This document shows, one piece after another, positions 54,953 to 64,000 of a DNA stretch of 64,000 nt (position 1 is the stretch's first letter; the number at the start of each line of letters is the position of its first letter). The DNA is from Flavobacterium difficile (GTDB lineage Bacteria; Bacteroidota; Bacteroidia; Flavobacteriales; Flavobacteriaceae). The notes under the pieces were generated by a model, which did not search any database, was not told where the DNA came from, and saw only the letters and a list, made by a program, of their open reading frames with translations. A program made the position numbers and the translations under genes. The stretch spans positions 310,001 to 374,000 of the forward strand of contig NZ_JAAJBT010000001.1 in the NCBI RefSeq assembly GCF_011392115.1. Direction: 5' to 3'.

Positions 54953-57454
54953 TTATTTCTTTTTGGCTACTGCTTTTTTTGATGGAGCTTTTTTTGTTGC
55001 TGTTTTTTTTGCAGGAGCTTTTTTCTCAATCATTTCTTTTACTTCTTCCAAAGTTAATTTTGTGGCGTCAACGTCTTTACTTAATTCAATTTTTATTTTT
55101 CCTTTTGTAATTACTGATCTTCCCCAACGCGCTTTTTCCACTTTTATCCCTTCATCTGTCCAATTATGAAGTACTTTTTCAATCTCTTTTTGTTGTTTGT
55201 CTTCAATTAATTCGTTGATATCTTCTTGAGATAAATTATCGAAATTGTATTTTTTATTGACATTGATAAAAATGCCATTCCATTTTAGGAAAGGTCCAAA
55301 TCTTCCCACACCTTTTTGAACAGGTAAATTGTCGTAGGTTGCAATTGGAGCGTCTGCTTTTGTTTTTTCTTGAATTAATTCAATAGCTCTTTCCATCGTA
55401 ACGTCTAATGGCTCTTCGCCTTTAGCTAAAGAAATAAATTGTGTTCCAAATTTTACGTAAGGACCAAAACGTCCGTTATTAACTTCAATTTCTTCCCCTT
55501 CATAAGTTCCTAAAGACTTTGGTAATAAAAACAAATTTAAAACTTCTTCTAAAGTGATGTTGCTTAAATTTTGTTCGGCTCTTAAACTAGCAAATTGTTT
55601 TACTTCATCGTCAATAGCACCAATTTGAGCCATTGCACCATATTTTCCTAAACGTACAGAAACGGGTTTTCCAGTTTTTGGATCGGTTCCTAAAATACGT
55701 TCTCCAGATTCACGTTCAGCAGTAGTTTCAACTTTTGTTACAATAGGGTGAAAATGATTGTAAAACGAACTCATCATTTTATGCCAATCTTCATTTCCTG
55801 CTGCAATTTCGTCAAAATCTTGTTCTACTTTTGCAGTAAAATTATAATCTAAAATTGTTTCAAAATTTTTAACTAAGAAATCAGTAACAATTCCACCAAT
55901 ATCAGTTGGAACTAGTTTTCCTTTGTCTGAACCAGAATTTTCCTTAAGTGTTTGCGATTTAATTTCGTTTGCAATTAAAGTCAATTGTTCGTATTTTCTT
56001 TCTGCTCCTTCGAAGCTACCTTTTTCTACATAATTTCTATTGATAATGGTAGAAATTGTTGGTGCATATGTAGAAGGACGACCAATTCCTAATTCTTCTA
56101 ATTTTTTTACCAAAGAGGCTTCGGTGTATCTACTTGCTGGTCGAGTAAAACGTTCGGTTGCAGCAATGAATTTATTGTTAAGTTTTTCATTTACTTTTAA
56201 AGCCGGTAACATGCCTTCTTGTTCTTCTTCATCGTCATCATTTCCTTCCAAGTATACTTTTAAGAAACCTTCAAATTTAATTACTTCTCCAGTTGCAGAA
56301 AAATATTCGTTGTGTGTATTTGCAGCAATTTTCACATTGGTACGTTCCAATTCAGCATCACTCATTTGAGATGCTAATGTACGTTTCCAAATTAAATCAT
56401 ATAATCGAGCTTGATCTCTATCGATATCAACCGAATGGCGACTCATATCTGTCGGACGAATCGCTTCGTGTGCTTCTTGTGCGCCTTTGGATTTAGTATT
56501 GTAATTTCTTGGTTTGCTGTATTCTTTTCCGTAATAAGAAGTAATTTCAGCTTGAGCAGCTGCCATAGCTTCTTGAGATAGATTAACACTGTCTGTTCTC
56601 ATGTAAGTGATTAATCCGGCTTCGTACAAACGTTGTGCAATTTGCATCGTAATTCCAACAGGTAAGTACAATTTACGAGCGGCTTCTTGTTGTAAAGTTG
56701 ACGTTGTAAAAGGTGCTGTTGGTGATTTTTTAGTTGGTTTCGTTTCTAAATCGGCCACTTTAAAATCGGCGTTTATGTTTTTTTCTAAAAACGCTTGAGC
56801 TTCTTCTTTAGTATTAAAATTTTTACTTAGTTTAGCTTTTACTGTTTTTCCGGCTTCGTTTTTAAATTCTGCACTAATGGAATAACTTGCAATAGGTTTG
56901 AAATTTTGAATTTCTCTTTCACGTTCTACTATCAAACGAACAGAAACAGATTGCACACGCCCAGCAGATAAACCGCCTTTTACTTTTTTCCAAAGTACTG
57001 GTGATAATTCGTAACCTACTAAACGGTCTAAAACTCTGCGTGCTTGTTGTGCATTTACTAAATCGTAATTGATATCTCTCGGATTTTCAATTGCTTTTAA
57101 GATGGCAGTTTTTGTAATTTCGTGAAAAACAATACGTTTTGTTTTGGCGGGATCTAATTTTAATTCTTCAGCTAAATGCCAAGATATTGCCTCACCCTCG
57201 CGGTCCTCATCGGAAGCTAGCCAAACCATATCTGCTTTTTTAGATAAGTCTTTTAGTTTTTTTACTAGGGCTTTTTTATCCGGAGAAACCTCATATTTAG
57301 GTTTGAAGTTATCGTTTACATCTACACCAATTTCCTTTGATGGTAAATCGGCGATATGCCCGTAACTAGATTCTACTTGGTAATCTGTTCCTAAAAATTT
57401 TTCAATGGTTTTCGCCTTTGCAGGTGACTCCACGATAACTAAGTTCTTCGCCAT
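54953..57454 (-). CDS. topA: DNA topoisomerase I
   Basis: About 833 residues from MAKNLVIVESPAKAK (an ATG two codons earlier is also in frame). TOPRIM domain with VIVESPAKAKT and DEDREGEAISWH; the active-site Tyr is in GLITYMRTDS. C-terminal zinc-free topoisomerase repeats (FGPYVKFG, GRFGPFLKW) lead to a Lys/Ala-rich tail. It relaxes negative supercoils. Confidence 0.97.
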   Translation of the reverse strand: MAKNLVIVESPAKAKTIEKFLGTDYQVESSYGHIADLPSKEIGVDVNDNFKPKYEVSPDKKALVKKLKDLSKKADMVWLASDEDREGEAISWHLAEELKLDPAKTKRIVFHEITKTAILKAIENPRDINYDLVNAQQARRVLDRLVGYELSPVLWKKVKGGLSAGRVQSVSVRLIVEREREIQNFKPIASYSISAEFKNEAGKTVKAKLSKNFNTKEEAQAFLEKNINADFKVADLETKPTKKSPTAPFTTSTLQQEAARKLYLPVGITMQIAQRLYEAGLITYMRTDSVNLSQEAMAAAQAEITSYYGKEYSKPRNYNTKSKGAQEAHEAIRPTDMSRHSVDIDRDQARLYDLIWKRTLASQMSDAELERTNVKIAANTHNEYFSATGEVIKFEGFLKVYLEGNDDDEEEQEGMLPALKVNEKLNNKFIAATERFTRPASRYTEASLVKKLEELGIGRPSTYAPTISTIINRNYVEKGSFEGAERKYEQLTLIANEIKSQTLKENSGSDKGKLVPTDIGGIVTDFLVKNFETILDYNFTAKVEQDFDEIAAGNEDWHKMMSSFYNHFHPIVTKVETTAERESGERILGTDPKTGKPVSVRLGKYGAMAQIGAIDDEVKQFASLRAEQNLSNITLEEVLNLFLLPKSLGTYEGEEIEVNNGRFGPYVKFGTQFISLAKGEEPLDVTMERAIELIQEKTKADAPIATYDNLPVQKGVGRFGPFLKWNGIFINVNKKYNFDNLSQEDINELIEDKQQKEIEKVLHNWTDEGIKVEKARWGRSVITKGKIKIELSKDVDATKLTLEEVKEMIEKKAPAKKTATKKAPSKKAVAKKK

Positions 57455-57473
57455 TTTCATTAATTTGATTTGG

Positions 57474-57481
57474 CAAAAGTA
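57474..57481 (-). promoter_or_regulatory. -7 element for topA
   Basis: The reverse strand reads TACTTTTG (TANNTTTG) about 20 bp before the start. Confidence 0.45.
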
Positions 57482-57585
57482 GATTTTTTTTTTGATTAAT
57501 GTATATAGGTATAGTTTTTTTGATTTATTAGTTTTTTTGATTTGCTACTATTTTTTAAAATATTTTGTTAAACTGATGCTGACAA

Positions 57586-57618
57586 TTTGGCAGAAAATAA
57601 AATTTAGTACTATCTTTG
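57586..57618 (+). promoter_or_regulatory. Promoter of miaB
   Basis: TTTG (57586-57589), 21 bp, TATCTTTG (57611-57618): a consensus Bacteroidota promoter about 54 bp before the start. Confidence 0.65.
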
Positions 57619-57672
57619 CTGACTGAATTTTCGAAATAAATAGTTTCCGAAAATAAAATTATAAAACGGGTT

Positions 57673-59127
57673 ATGGAAGAAAAGGTTATTGAAGAAAGTA
57701 AACAAGGAACTTCATTGGTTTTGGAAACAAAAAAAGAAAACCAAAAAAAGTTATTCATAGAAAGCTATGGTTGTCAAATGAACTTTGCAGATAGTGAGGT
57801 TGTGGCTTCTATTTTAGCAAATGAAGGATATAATACTACACAAGTTTTAGAAGAAGCTGATTTGGTTTTGGTAAATACTTGTTCCATTAGAGATAAAGCA
57901 GAAGTAACCGTTCGCAAACGGTTACAGGTATACAATGCAGTGAAAAGAGACGTTAATCCGAAAATGAAGGTTGGTGTTTTAGGCTGTATGGCAGAACGTT
58001 TGAAAGAAAAATTCTTAGATGAAGAAAAAATTGTAGACATGGTTGTAGGACCAGATGCTTACAAAGATATTCCGAATTTATTGAGAGAAGTAGAAGACGG
58101 TCGTGACGCAATTAACGTAATTCTTTCTCGTGAAGAAACTTATGCTGATATTTCTCCAGTGCGTTTAAGCAGTAACGGAATTACAGCATTTGTTTCCATA
58201 ACTCGTGGTTGCGATAACATGTGTACGTTTTGTGTTGTACCTTTTACTCGTGGTCGTGAACGCAGCCGAGAACCAGAAAGTATCATTGAAGAAATTGCCG
58301 ATTTATGGAGTAATGGTTATAAAGAAGTTACTTTATTAGGACAGAATGTAGACAGTTACCTTTGGTATGGTGGCGGATTGAAAAAAGACTTCGAAAAAGC
58401 AAGCGACATGCAAAAAGCCACTTCGGTAGATTTTGCTCAGTTGTTAGACAGATGTGCCACGCAATTCCCAAAAATGCGTTTCAGATTCTCTACTTCTAAT
58501 CCGCAAGACATGCATGTGGAAGTGATTGAAGTAATGGCGAAACACCATAATATTTGCAAGTACATTCACTTACCAGTTCAAAGTGGAAGTACCAGAATTT
58601 TAAAAGAAATGAATCGCCAACATACGCGTGAGGAATATATGACGTTGATTGATAACATTTACAGAATTATTCCTGATATATCGCTTTCTCAAGATATCAT
58701 TGCTGGTTTTCCAACCGAAACGGAGGAAGATCATCAAGATACTTTAAGTTTATTAGAATATGTAAAATACGATTTCGGATTTATGTTTGCTTATTCTGAA
58801 AGACCAGGAACTTTAGCGGCAAGAAAAATGGAAGATGACGTACCAGATGAAATTAAAAAACGTCGTTTAAATGAAATTATCGATTTACAACAACGTATTG
58901 CTTTAGAAAGAACCAAGCGTTTTGTAGGAAAAACTGTAGAAGTATTAGTGGAAAAAGATTCTAAACGTTCAGATCAACAATGGAGTGGAAGAAATTCACA
59001 AAATACTGTGGTAGTGTTTCCAAAAGAAAATTATAAACCAGGAGATTTCGTTATGGTAAAAATATCTGATTGTACTAGTGGAACCTTAATTGGTGAAGCG
59101 GTTGGATATTCTGAGATAATGAATTAG
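57673..59127 (+). CDS. miaB: tRNA-2-methylthio-N6-dimethylallyladenosine synthase
   Basis: A 484-residue radical-SAM methylthiotransferase that modifies A37 of tRNAs reading UNN codons. The N-terminal UPF0004 domain has YGCQMNFADSE and further cysteines; the radical-SAM cluster is in RGCDNMCTFCVVPFTRGRE; a C-terminal TRAM domain follows (FVGKTVEVLVE). The length is slightly longer than E. coli MiaB because of a ~25-residue N-terminal extension. Confidence 0.96.
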   Translation: MEEKVIEESKQGTSLVLETKKENQKKLFIESYGCQMNFADSEVVASILANEGYNTTQVLEEADLVLVNTCSIRDKAEVTVRKRLQVYNAVKRDVNPKMKVGVLGCMAERLKEKFLDEEKIVDMVVGPDAYKDIPNLLREVEDGRDAINVILSREETYADISPVRLSSNGITAFVSITRGCDNMCTFCVVPFTRGRERSREPESIIEEIADLWSNGYKEVTLLGQNVDSYLWYGGGLKKDFEKASDMQKATSVDFAQLLDRCATQFPKMRFRFSTSNPQDMHVEVIEVMAKHHNICKYIHLPVQSGSTRILKEMNRQHTREEYMTLIDNIYRIIPDISLSQDIIAGFPTETEEDHQDTLSLLEYVKYDFGFMFAYSERPGTLAARKMEDDVPDEIKKRRLNEIIDLQQRIALERTKRFVGKTVEVLVEKDSKRSDQQWSGRNSQNTVVVFPKENYKPGDFVMVKISDCTSGTLIGEAVGYSEIMN

Positions 59128-59142
59128 AAAATAATAATATAC

Positions 59143-59643
59143 GCCACGAATTTTCGAATTTTTCGAAAAAATTGATAACGAATAATGAGTTTAGAAGATT
59201 ATAGGAATAAAGACACCTTTAAGGTAATTGGTGCTTGTATTGAAGTGCATAATAGTTTGGGTCCAGGATTGCTGGAAATTGTTTATAAAGATGCTTTAGA
59301 AATTGAGTTCAAAGAAAGAGGAATTTCGTTTGAACGCGAAAAAGAGTTTAAAATTGAATACAAAGGAATTGTTCTTCCACATAAATTTTATGCAGATTTC
59401 ATAGTTTTTGAAGATATTATTCTTGTAATCAAATCTGTAACTGAAATTTCAAAAGAACATTTAGCTCAAACATTAAATTATATAAAGTTATCAAATGCAG
59501 ATGTTGGATTAATTGTAAATTTCAATAAAGCTTCATTAGAAAGAAAACGATTAGTAAGTACAAAATAATTCGAAATTTGAAAATTTGTAGAGTAAAAAGA
59601 TTAGTCAACATAAAATAATTCGATAAATTCGAAAATTCGCGGC
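59143..59643. mobile_element. Inverted-repeat cassette carrying a GxxExxY gene
   Basis: The left end GCCACGAATTTTCGAATTTT and the reverse complement of the right end GCCGCGAATTTTCGAATTTA match at 23 of the first 25 positions. The 501-bp unit contains only the GxxExxY gene. Ends of the same type without a gene occur at 32050-32162. No transposase is present, so any movement must use another source. Confidence 0.6.
59185..59568 (+). CDS. GxxExxY protein (PD-(D/E)XK-like)
   Basis: A 127-residue protein with the hallmark GLLEIVY (28-34) in SLGPGLLEIVYKDAL, then KFYADFIVFEDIILVIKSV and HLAQTLNYIKLSNADVGLIVNF. Family members (PD-(D/E)XK nuclease superfamily 3) normally show D...E-x-K; here Asp71 and Lys83 are present but Val81 occupies the expected Glu, so nuclease activity may be lost. 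Its last codons lie in a 50-bp unit that is tandemly duplicated just downstream. Biological role unknown. Confidence 0.9.
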   Translation: MSLEDYRNKDTFKVIGACIEVHNSLGPGLLEIVYKDALEIEFKERGISFEREKEFKIEYKGIVLPHKFYADFIVFEDIILVIKSVTEISKEHLAQTLNYIKLSNADVGLIVNFNKASLERKRLVSTK

Positions 59644-59648
59644 TAAAA
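59549..59648. repeat. Diverged 50-bp tandem duplication at the cassette's right end
   Basis: GATTAGTAAGTACAAAATAA (59549 onward) and GATTAGTCAACATAAAATAA (59599 onward) begin two diverged copies. The first spans the end of the GxxExxY gene; the second carries the better-preserved terminal repeat. Confidence 0.6.
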
Positions 59649-59676
59649 AATAAACGAAATTGCTTCGTAACAACAT

Positions 59677-60945
59677 ATGGAATCAGTTCAAAATATAAAA
59701 CAACGCTTTGAGATTATTGGAAACGATCCAAAACTTAACCGTGCGGTAGAAAAAGCCATTCAGGTTGCTCCTACAGATATATCTGTATTGGTTACAGGAG
59801 AAAGTGGTGTGGGAAAAGAAAGTATTCCGAAAATCATTCATTCTCTATCACACAGAAAACACGGAAAATATATTGCAGTAAACTGTGGTGCCATTCCAGA
59901 AGGAACCATTGATTCAGAACTTTTCGGACACGAAAAAGGGTCTTTTACTGGTGCAACAGGAACTCGTGAAGGGTATTTTGAAGTTGCCGATGGCGGAACT
60001 ATTTTCTTAGATGAAGTAGGAGAGTTGCCTTTAACTACTCAAGTTCGATTATTGCGTGTTTTAGAAAATGGTGAATTCATTAAAGTTGGTTCTTCACAAG
60101 TACAAAAAACCAATGTTCGAATTGTTGCCGCTACTAACGTAAATATGTTAGAGGCAATTGAAAAAGGAAAATTTCGAGAAGATTTGTATTATCGTTTAAG
60201 CACAGTAGAAATTAATTTGCCTGCACTTCGCGAGAGAAAAGAAGACATTCATTTGTTGTTTCGCAAATTTGCAGCCGATTTTGCACACAAATATAAAATG
60301 CCTCCAATTAAATTGTCCGATGATGCTGTGCAGTATTTAACGCATTATCGTTGGAGTGGAAACATCAGACAATTAAGAAATTCCGCCGAACAGATTTCGG
60401 TTTTAGAAACCAATAGAGACATTTCTCTAGTTACATTAAAATCATACTTACCTACTACAGAAAGTAATTCTTTACAAGTGGTTGGTGAGAAAAAAAGTAC
60501 TTCAGATTTTAGTAACGAACGCGAAATTCTGTATAAAGTTTTGTTCGACATGAAAAGCGATTTAAACGATTTAAAAAAGCTAACTTTAGAACTAATGCAA
60601 AATGGAAATGCAAAAGTTCAAGAAAATAATAAATCGTTGATTCAGAAAATTTATGGCAATTCTGAGGAAAAAAATACTATTTTTGAGCAAGAATCTAAAA
60701 TCAAAGTTTTACCTGAAGAAGAGGAAATTGTACAAGAAGAATTTGAAGATGATGATGATTTTAACAACAATTACTTGTACGCAGAAGCTATTGATGAAGA
60801 GGAATTGCTAAGTTTAGAGGCAAAAGAGATAGAGTTAATCAAAAAATCGCTAGAAAAAAATAAAGGAAAAAGAAAAGCTGCAGCTGACGAGTTAGGGATT
60901 TCTGAACGAACTTTATATAGAAAAATTAAACAATTTGATTTGTAA
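59677..60945 (+). CDS. Sigma-54-dependent AAA+ activator without receiver domain
   Basis: A 422-residue enhancer-binding protein. The AAA+ domain fills the N-terminal ~240 residues: Walker A GESGVGKE (41-48), the sigma-54-contacting loop as GSFTGA (88-93, Ser for the usual Ala), Walker B FLDEVGELP. An acidic linker (~330-375) leads to a Fis-type helix-turn-helix (KAAADELGISERTLYRKI). With no sensory domain it may be always active or controlled through expression or a partner. It precedes lptE by 5 bp. Confidence 0.92.
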   Translation: MESVQNIKQRFEIIGNDPKLNRAVEKAIQVAPTDISVLVTGESGVGKESIPKIIHSLSHRKHGKYIAVNCGAIPEGTIDSELFGHEKGSFTGATGTREGYFEVADGGTIFLDEVGELPLTTQVRLLRVLENGEFIKVGSSQVQKTNVRIVAATNVNMLEAIEKGKFREDLYYRLSTVEINLPALRERKEDIHLLFRKFAADFAHKYKMPPIKLSDDAVQYLTHYRWSGNIRQLRNSAEQISVLETNRDISLVTLKSYLPTTESNSLQVVGEKKSTSDFSNEREILYKVLFDMKSDLNDLKKLTLELMQNGNAKVQENNKSLIQKIYGNSEEKNTIFEQESKIKVLPEEEEIVQEEFEDDDDFNNNYLYAEAIDEEELLSLEAKEIELIKKSLEKNKGKRKAAADELGISERTLYRKIKQFDL

Positions 60946-60950
60946 AATAA

Positions 60951-61454
60951 ATGAAAATAAAGATAAAAATAGTAGCTGTTTTAACCTTGTTAACTTTTGT
61001 TAGTTGTAATGTGAGTTATAACTTTACAGGAACTGGAAAAATTAATGCCAAAACCTTTCAAGTAAATTACTTTACAAATAATGCCGAAATTGTGGAAGTA
61101 GGTATTGAAAGAACGTTTACACAAAGATTACAAAATACGATATTAAATCAAACCAATTTAGACTTAGTAGCTTCTGGTGGCGATTTATTATATGAAGGAG
61201 AAATTGTAGAATACCGTATCACTCCAATGGGAGCAAATGCACAGCAGCAGTCTTCACAAAATAGAATGACAATCTCAATAAACGTAAGGTATTCAAGTAA
61301 AAATTCTGAAGACGATAATTTTGAAAAGCGCTTTTCTTTTTATTACGATTATGACGCGAATGTATTGCCTTCTTCCATCTTAAATACAGCATTAGATGTT
61401 ATTTATGAACGCATTACTCAAGATATTTTTAATGAGTCTTTAGCGAAATGGTAA
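60951..61454 (+). CDS. lptE: LptE-family lipoprotein
   Basis: A 167-residue lipoprotein with lipobox TFVSC (Cys19) and the NVSYNFTGTG start typical of the Bacteroidota LptE/LPS-assembly family. It probably plugs LptD for LPS export at the outer membrane. It is translationally close to the sigma-54 activator. Confidence 0.85.
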   Translation: MKIKIKIVAVLTLLTFVSCNVSYNFTGTGKINAKTFQVNYFTNNAEIVEVGIERTFTQRLQNTILNQTNLDLVASGGDLLYEGEIVEYRITPMGANAQQQSSQNRMTISINVRYSSKNSEDDNFEKRFSFYYDYDANVLPSSILNTALDVIYERITQDIFNESLAKW

Positions 61455-61513
61455 GGTAACTTTAAAATTTAAAACTCTAATCTTTTTACTTTTAACTTGG
61501 CTCTTTAATCAAA

Positions 61514-62350
61514 ATGAACACCAACGATTATATTAACTTACTCAATAATTCTAAGGCCATTAACGACAAACAAACGTTAGTGTTAGAAACTATTGTGCAA
61601 GAATTTCCTTTCTATCAAAGTGCTCGTGCTTTATATTTGAAAGGATTGTATAATCAGGAAAGTTTTAGATACAATTACGAATTAAAGAAAACGGCTGCAC
61701 ACACCACTGATAGAAGTGTGCTGTTTGATTTTATTACTTCCGATGATTTTAAAGTTTTCCAACAAGAAGTATACGATAAATACCAAACAGAAATTCAAAA
61801 TATTATCGTATCCGATTTTGAATTGGTGCAAGAAGAGGCTTTAGATATAGATTTAAGTACTATTTCTAAACCCAACGCAACTATTCGAACAGAATTTGTA
61901 GCAAATGAATCACTTATAAGTCAGAATGAAAGAGTGGAATCTGAATTGCAAATCGGCAAACCATTACAATTTGAAAAAAACGAAACTCATTCCTTTTCAG
62001 AATGGTTACAATTGGCTAAAATTACACCTATTGTTCGTCAAGAAGAAGAAAAAAAACCTAAAATATCTTCAGAATTAGAAAAAAAATTCGATTTAATTGA
62101 AAAATTTATCGAACTAAACCCGAAAATTCCTCAAGCTAAAGATACAACGTCAGTGCCAGCAAATATTGCTAAAAGTAATGAAATGCCATCGTCTATTATG
62201 ACAGAAACCTTAGCGCAAATTTATTTAGAGCAGAAAAAATATACAAAAGCCATACAAGCTTATGAAATATTAATTTTGAAATATCCAGAAAAAAGTAGTT
62301 TCTTTGCAGACCGAATAAAAAATATAAAAATTTTACAACAAAATAATTAA
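61514..62350 (+). CDS. TPR-containing protein, unknown
   Basis: A 278-residue protein without signal peptide. A helical N-terminal part (NDYINLLNNS to ~85) and a charged linker lead to one C-terminal TPR pair (TETLAQIYLEQKKYTKAIQAYEILILKYPEKS). Probably a cytoplasmic scaffold. It lies between lptE and secG. Confidence 0.75.
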   Translation: MNTNDYINLLNNSKAINDKQTLVLETIVQEFPFYQSARALYLKGLYNQESFRYNYELKKTAAHTTDRSVLFDFITSDDFKVFQQEVYDKYQTEIQNIIVSDFELVQEEALDIDLSTISKPNATIRTEFVANESLISQNERVESELQIGKPLQFEKNETHSFSEWLQLAKITPIVRQEEEKKPKISSELEKKFDLIEKFIELNPKIPQAKDTTSVPANIAKSNEMPSSIMTETLAQIYLEQKKYTKAIQAYEILILKYPEKSSFFADRIKNIKILQQNN

Positions 62351-62360
62351 TACAGAAGTT

Positions 62361-62699
62361 ATGTCATTTACAATTTTTTTAGCATTAATCATCATCGTAT
62401 GTTTCTTATTAATCTTAACTATTATGGTTCAGAATCCTAAAAGTGGAGGTTTGTCTTCATCTTTTGGTGGTGGTGGTCAAATGGGAGGTGTTCAAAAAAC
62501 TACCGACTTTTTAGAGAAATCAACTTGGGTTTTAGGAGGTGCACTTATCGTGTTGATCTTATTATCAACTTTAAGTTTTAATGGAAGTACAGGTGGTTCT
62601 AAATTAGTAGATGAAAATGTAACTCCAGTTTCTACTCCAGCAACTCCAGCAAAATCTGCAACTACAACAACACCAGCTGCCGATACAACAAAAAAATAA
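62361..62699 (+). CDS. secG: Preprotein translocase subunit SecG
   Basis: A 112-residue SecG: first span (~3-22), the conserved QNPKSGGLSSSFGGG loop, second span (~54-72) and a Thr/Pro/Ala-rich tail. It aids SecYEG export across the inner membrane. 10 bp after the TPR gene. Confidence 0.93.
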   Translation: MSFTIFLALIIIVCFLLILTIMVQNPKSGGLSSSFGGGGQMGGVQKTTDFLEKSTWVLGGALIVLILLSTLSFNGSTGGSKLVDENVTPVSTPATPAKSATTTTPAADTTKK

Positions 62700-62722
62700 T
62701 TATTTAAATATAAGTAATAAAT

Positions 62723-62748
62723 GCCAGCCTGTCAGTGCTGGCTTTTTT
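62723..62748 (+). terminator. Intrinsic terminator after secG
   Basis: GCCAGC (62723-62728) pairs with GCTGGC (62737-62742), followed by TTTTTT. Confidence 0.85.
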
Positions 62749-62771
62749 ATTTAAGTAAATTTGTCAGAATT

Positions 62772-62779
62772 TAGCTTTG
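62772..62779 (+). promoter_or_regulatory. -7 element for groES-groEL
   Basis: TAGCTTTG (TANNTTTG) about 50 bp before groES. No CIRCE (GAGTGCTAA-type) repeat is present, so HrcA control is not indicated. Confidence 0.5.
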
Positions 62780-62828
62780 GCACAATTTCTGAAATAGAGT
62801 CAACACATAATCAAATTAACATATTAAT

Positions 62829-63104
62829 ATGGCATTAAATATCAAACCTATTGCAGACAGAGTTGTAATTGAACCTTCTGCAGCCGAAACTACTACTGCA
62901 TCTGGAATTATCATACCGGATACAGCTAAAGAAAAACCTCAAAAAGGAACTGTTGTAGCAGTTGGAGCTGGAAAAACTGATTATACTATGACAGTGAAAG
63001 TTGGAGATACCGTTTTATATGGTAAATATGCAGGTACAGAGTTAAAATACGAAGGTAAAGATTACCTAATTATGCGCGAAGACGAAATTTACGCGGTATT
63101 ATAA
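62829..63104 (+). CDS. groES: Co-chaperonin GroES
   Basis: A 91-residue GroES: KPIADRVVIEP start, the mobile loop AETTTASGIIIPDTAKEKP, and the GTVVAVGAG strand. It caps GroEL for protein folding. groEL follows 129 bp downstream. Confidence 0.97.
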   Translation: MALNIKPIADRVVIEPSAAETTTASGIIIPDTAKEKPQKGTVVAVGAGKTDYTMTVKVGDTVLYGKYAGTELKYEGKDYLIMREDEIYAVL

Positions 63105-63196
63105 TCTTTAAATTTCAGGTCTAAAGTTTTAAGTTATAAACTTTATTTTTCTGAGAAAATTATTTATTAAAATTGATTTAAAAGTTGTTGAATTTA

Positions 63197-64000
<804 letters not shown>

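Noticed and set aside
62760..62800. Possible sigma-54 promoter (TTTGGCAC) or CIRCE element before groES
   Set aside because: The -12 GC element is missing at the right distance and there is no GAGTGCTAA inverted repeat.

Overview
The window is AT-rich and comes from a member of the Flavobacteriaceae, most likely Flavobacterium or a close relative. The evidence is a complete gldK-gldL-gldM-gldN block (type IX secretion and gliding), seven proteins ending in a type A T9SS sorting tail with a YPNP-like motif, promoters of the Bacteroidota TTG / TANNTTTG type, LytS/LytR two-component pairs, and very weak Shine-Dalgarno sites. No tRNA, rRNA, CRISPR array or insertion-sequence transposase was seen.

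Layout. 1-3.3 kb: 3' part of a delta-60 repeat T9SS cargo gene. 3.4-6.2 kb: glycosyltransferase and methyltransferase pair whose ends have been rewritten by an inverted pair of GC-rich repeats, then a secreted amidohydrolase. 6.2-22.2 kb: an accessory island with two LytTR two-component systems, three LamG/Fn3-like T9SS cargo proteins, a seven-repeat delta-60 cargo protein, an unknown exported protein, and two paralogous 31-residue single-span microproteins, each directly behind a LamG gene. The divergent promoter region at 9.05-9.28 kb carries two pairs of direct repeats, each with 21-bp spacing, that look like LytTR binding sites. 22.2-28.5 kb: FabH-like synthase, another T9SS cargo protein, group III truncated haemoglobin, glycine decarboxylase. 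28.7-33.5 kb: degenerate UbiA-like membrane protein, then a leftward GbsR/MarR-led cluster of small membrane proteins and a fatty acid desaturase with two copies of one palindromic operator. 33.6-38.2 kb: M3 peptidase, a candidate small RNA, purK-purE. 38.3-45 kb: adk, CNNM-type transporter, obg, M43 protease, S46 dipeptidyl-peptidase. 45.0-45.5 kb: a gene-free stretch filled with three structured repeats. 45.5-57.5 kb: ABC-F ATPase, DUF983, FAD oxidoreductase, gldKLMN, a ureohydrolase-fold protein that has lost metal ligands, topA. 57.6-64 kb: miaB, a GxxExxY gene inside a terminal-inverted-repeat cassette, a sigma-54 activator, lptE, a TPR protein, secG, groES and the 5' part of groEL.

How the parts fit together. 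The gldKLMN products power and build the T9SS that should export the seven sorting-tail proteins found here. The two LytTR systems flank and probably control the LamG/delta-60 cargo genes. The GbsR cluster looks like a self-regulated membrane-lipid adaptation operon. The strongest leads for undescribed biology are the LytTR-LamG-microprotein island, the GbsR palindromes, the GxxExxY inverted-repeat cassette with its empty relative at 32.05 kb, and the promoter-terminator unit beside purE.
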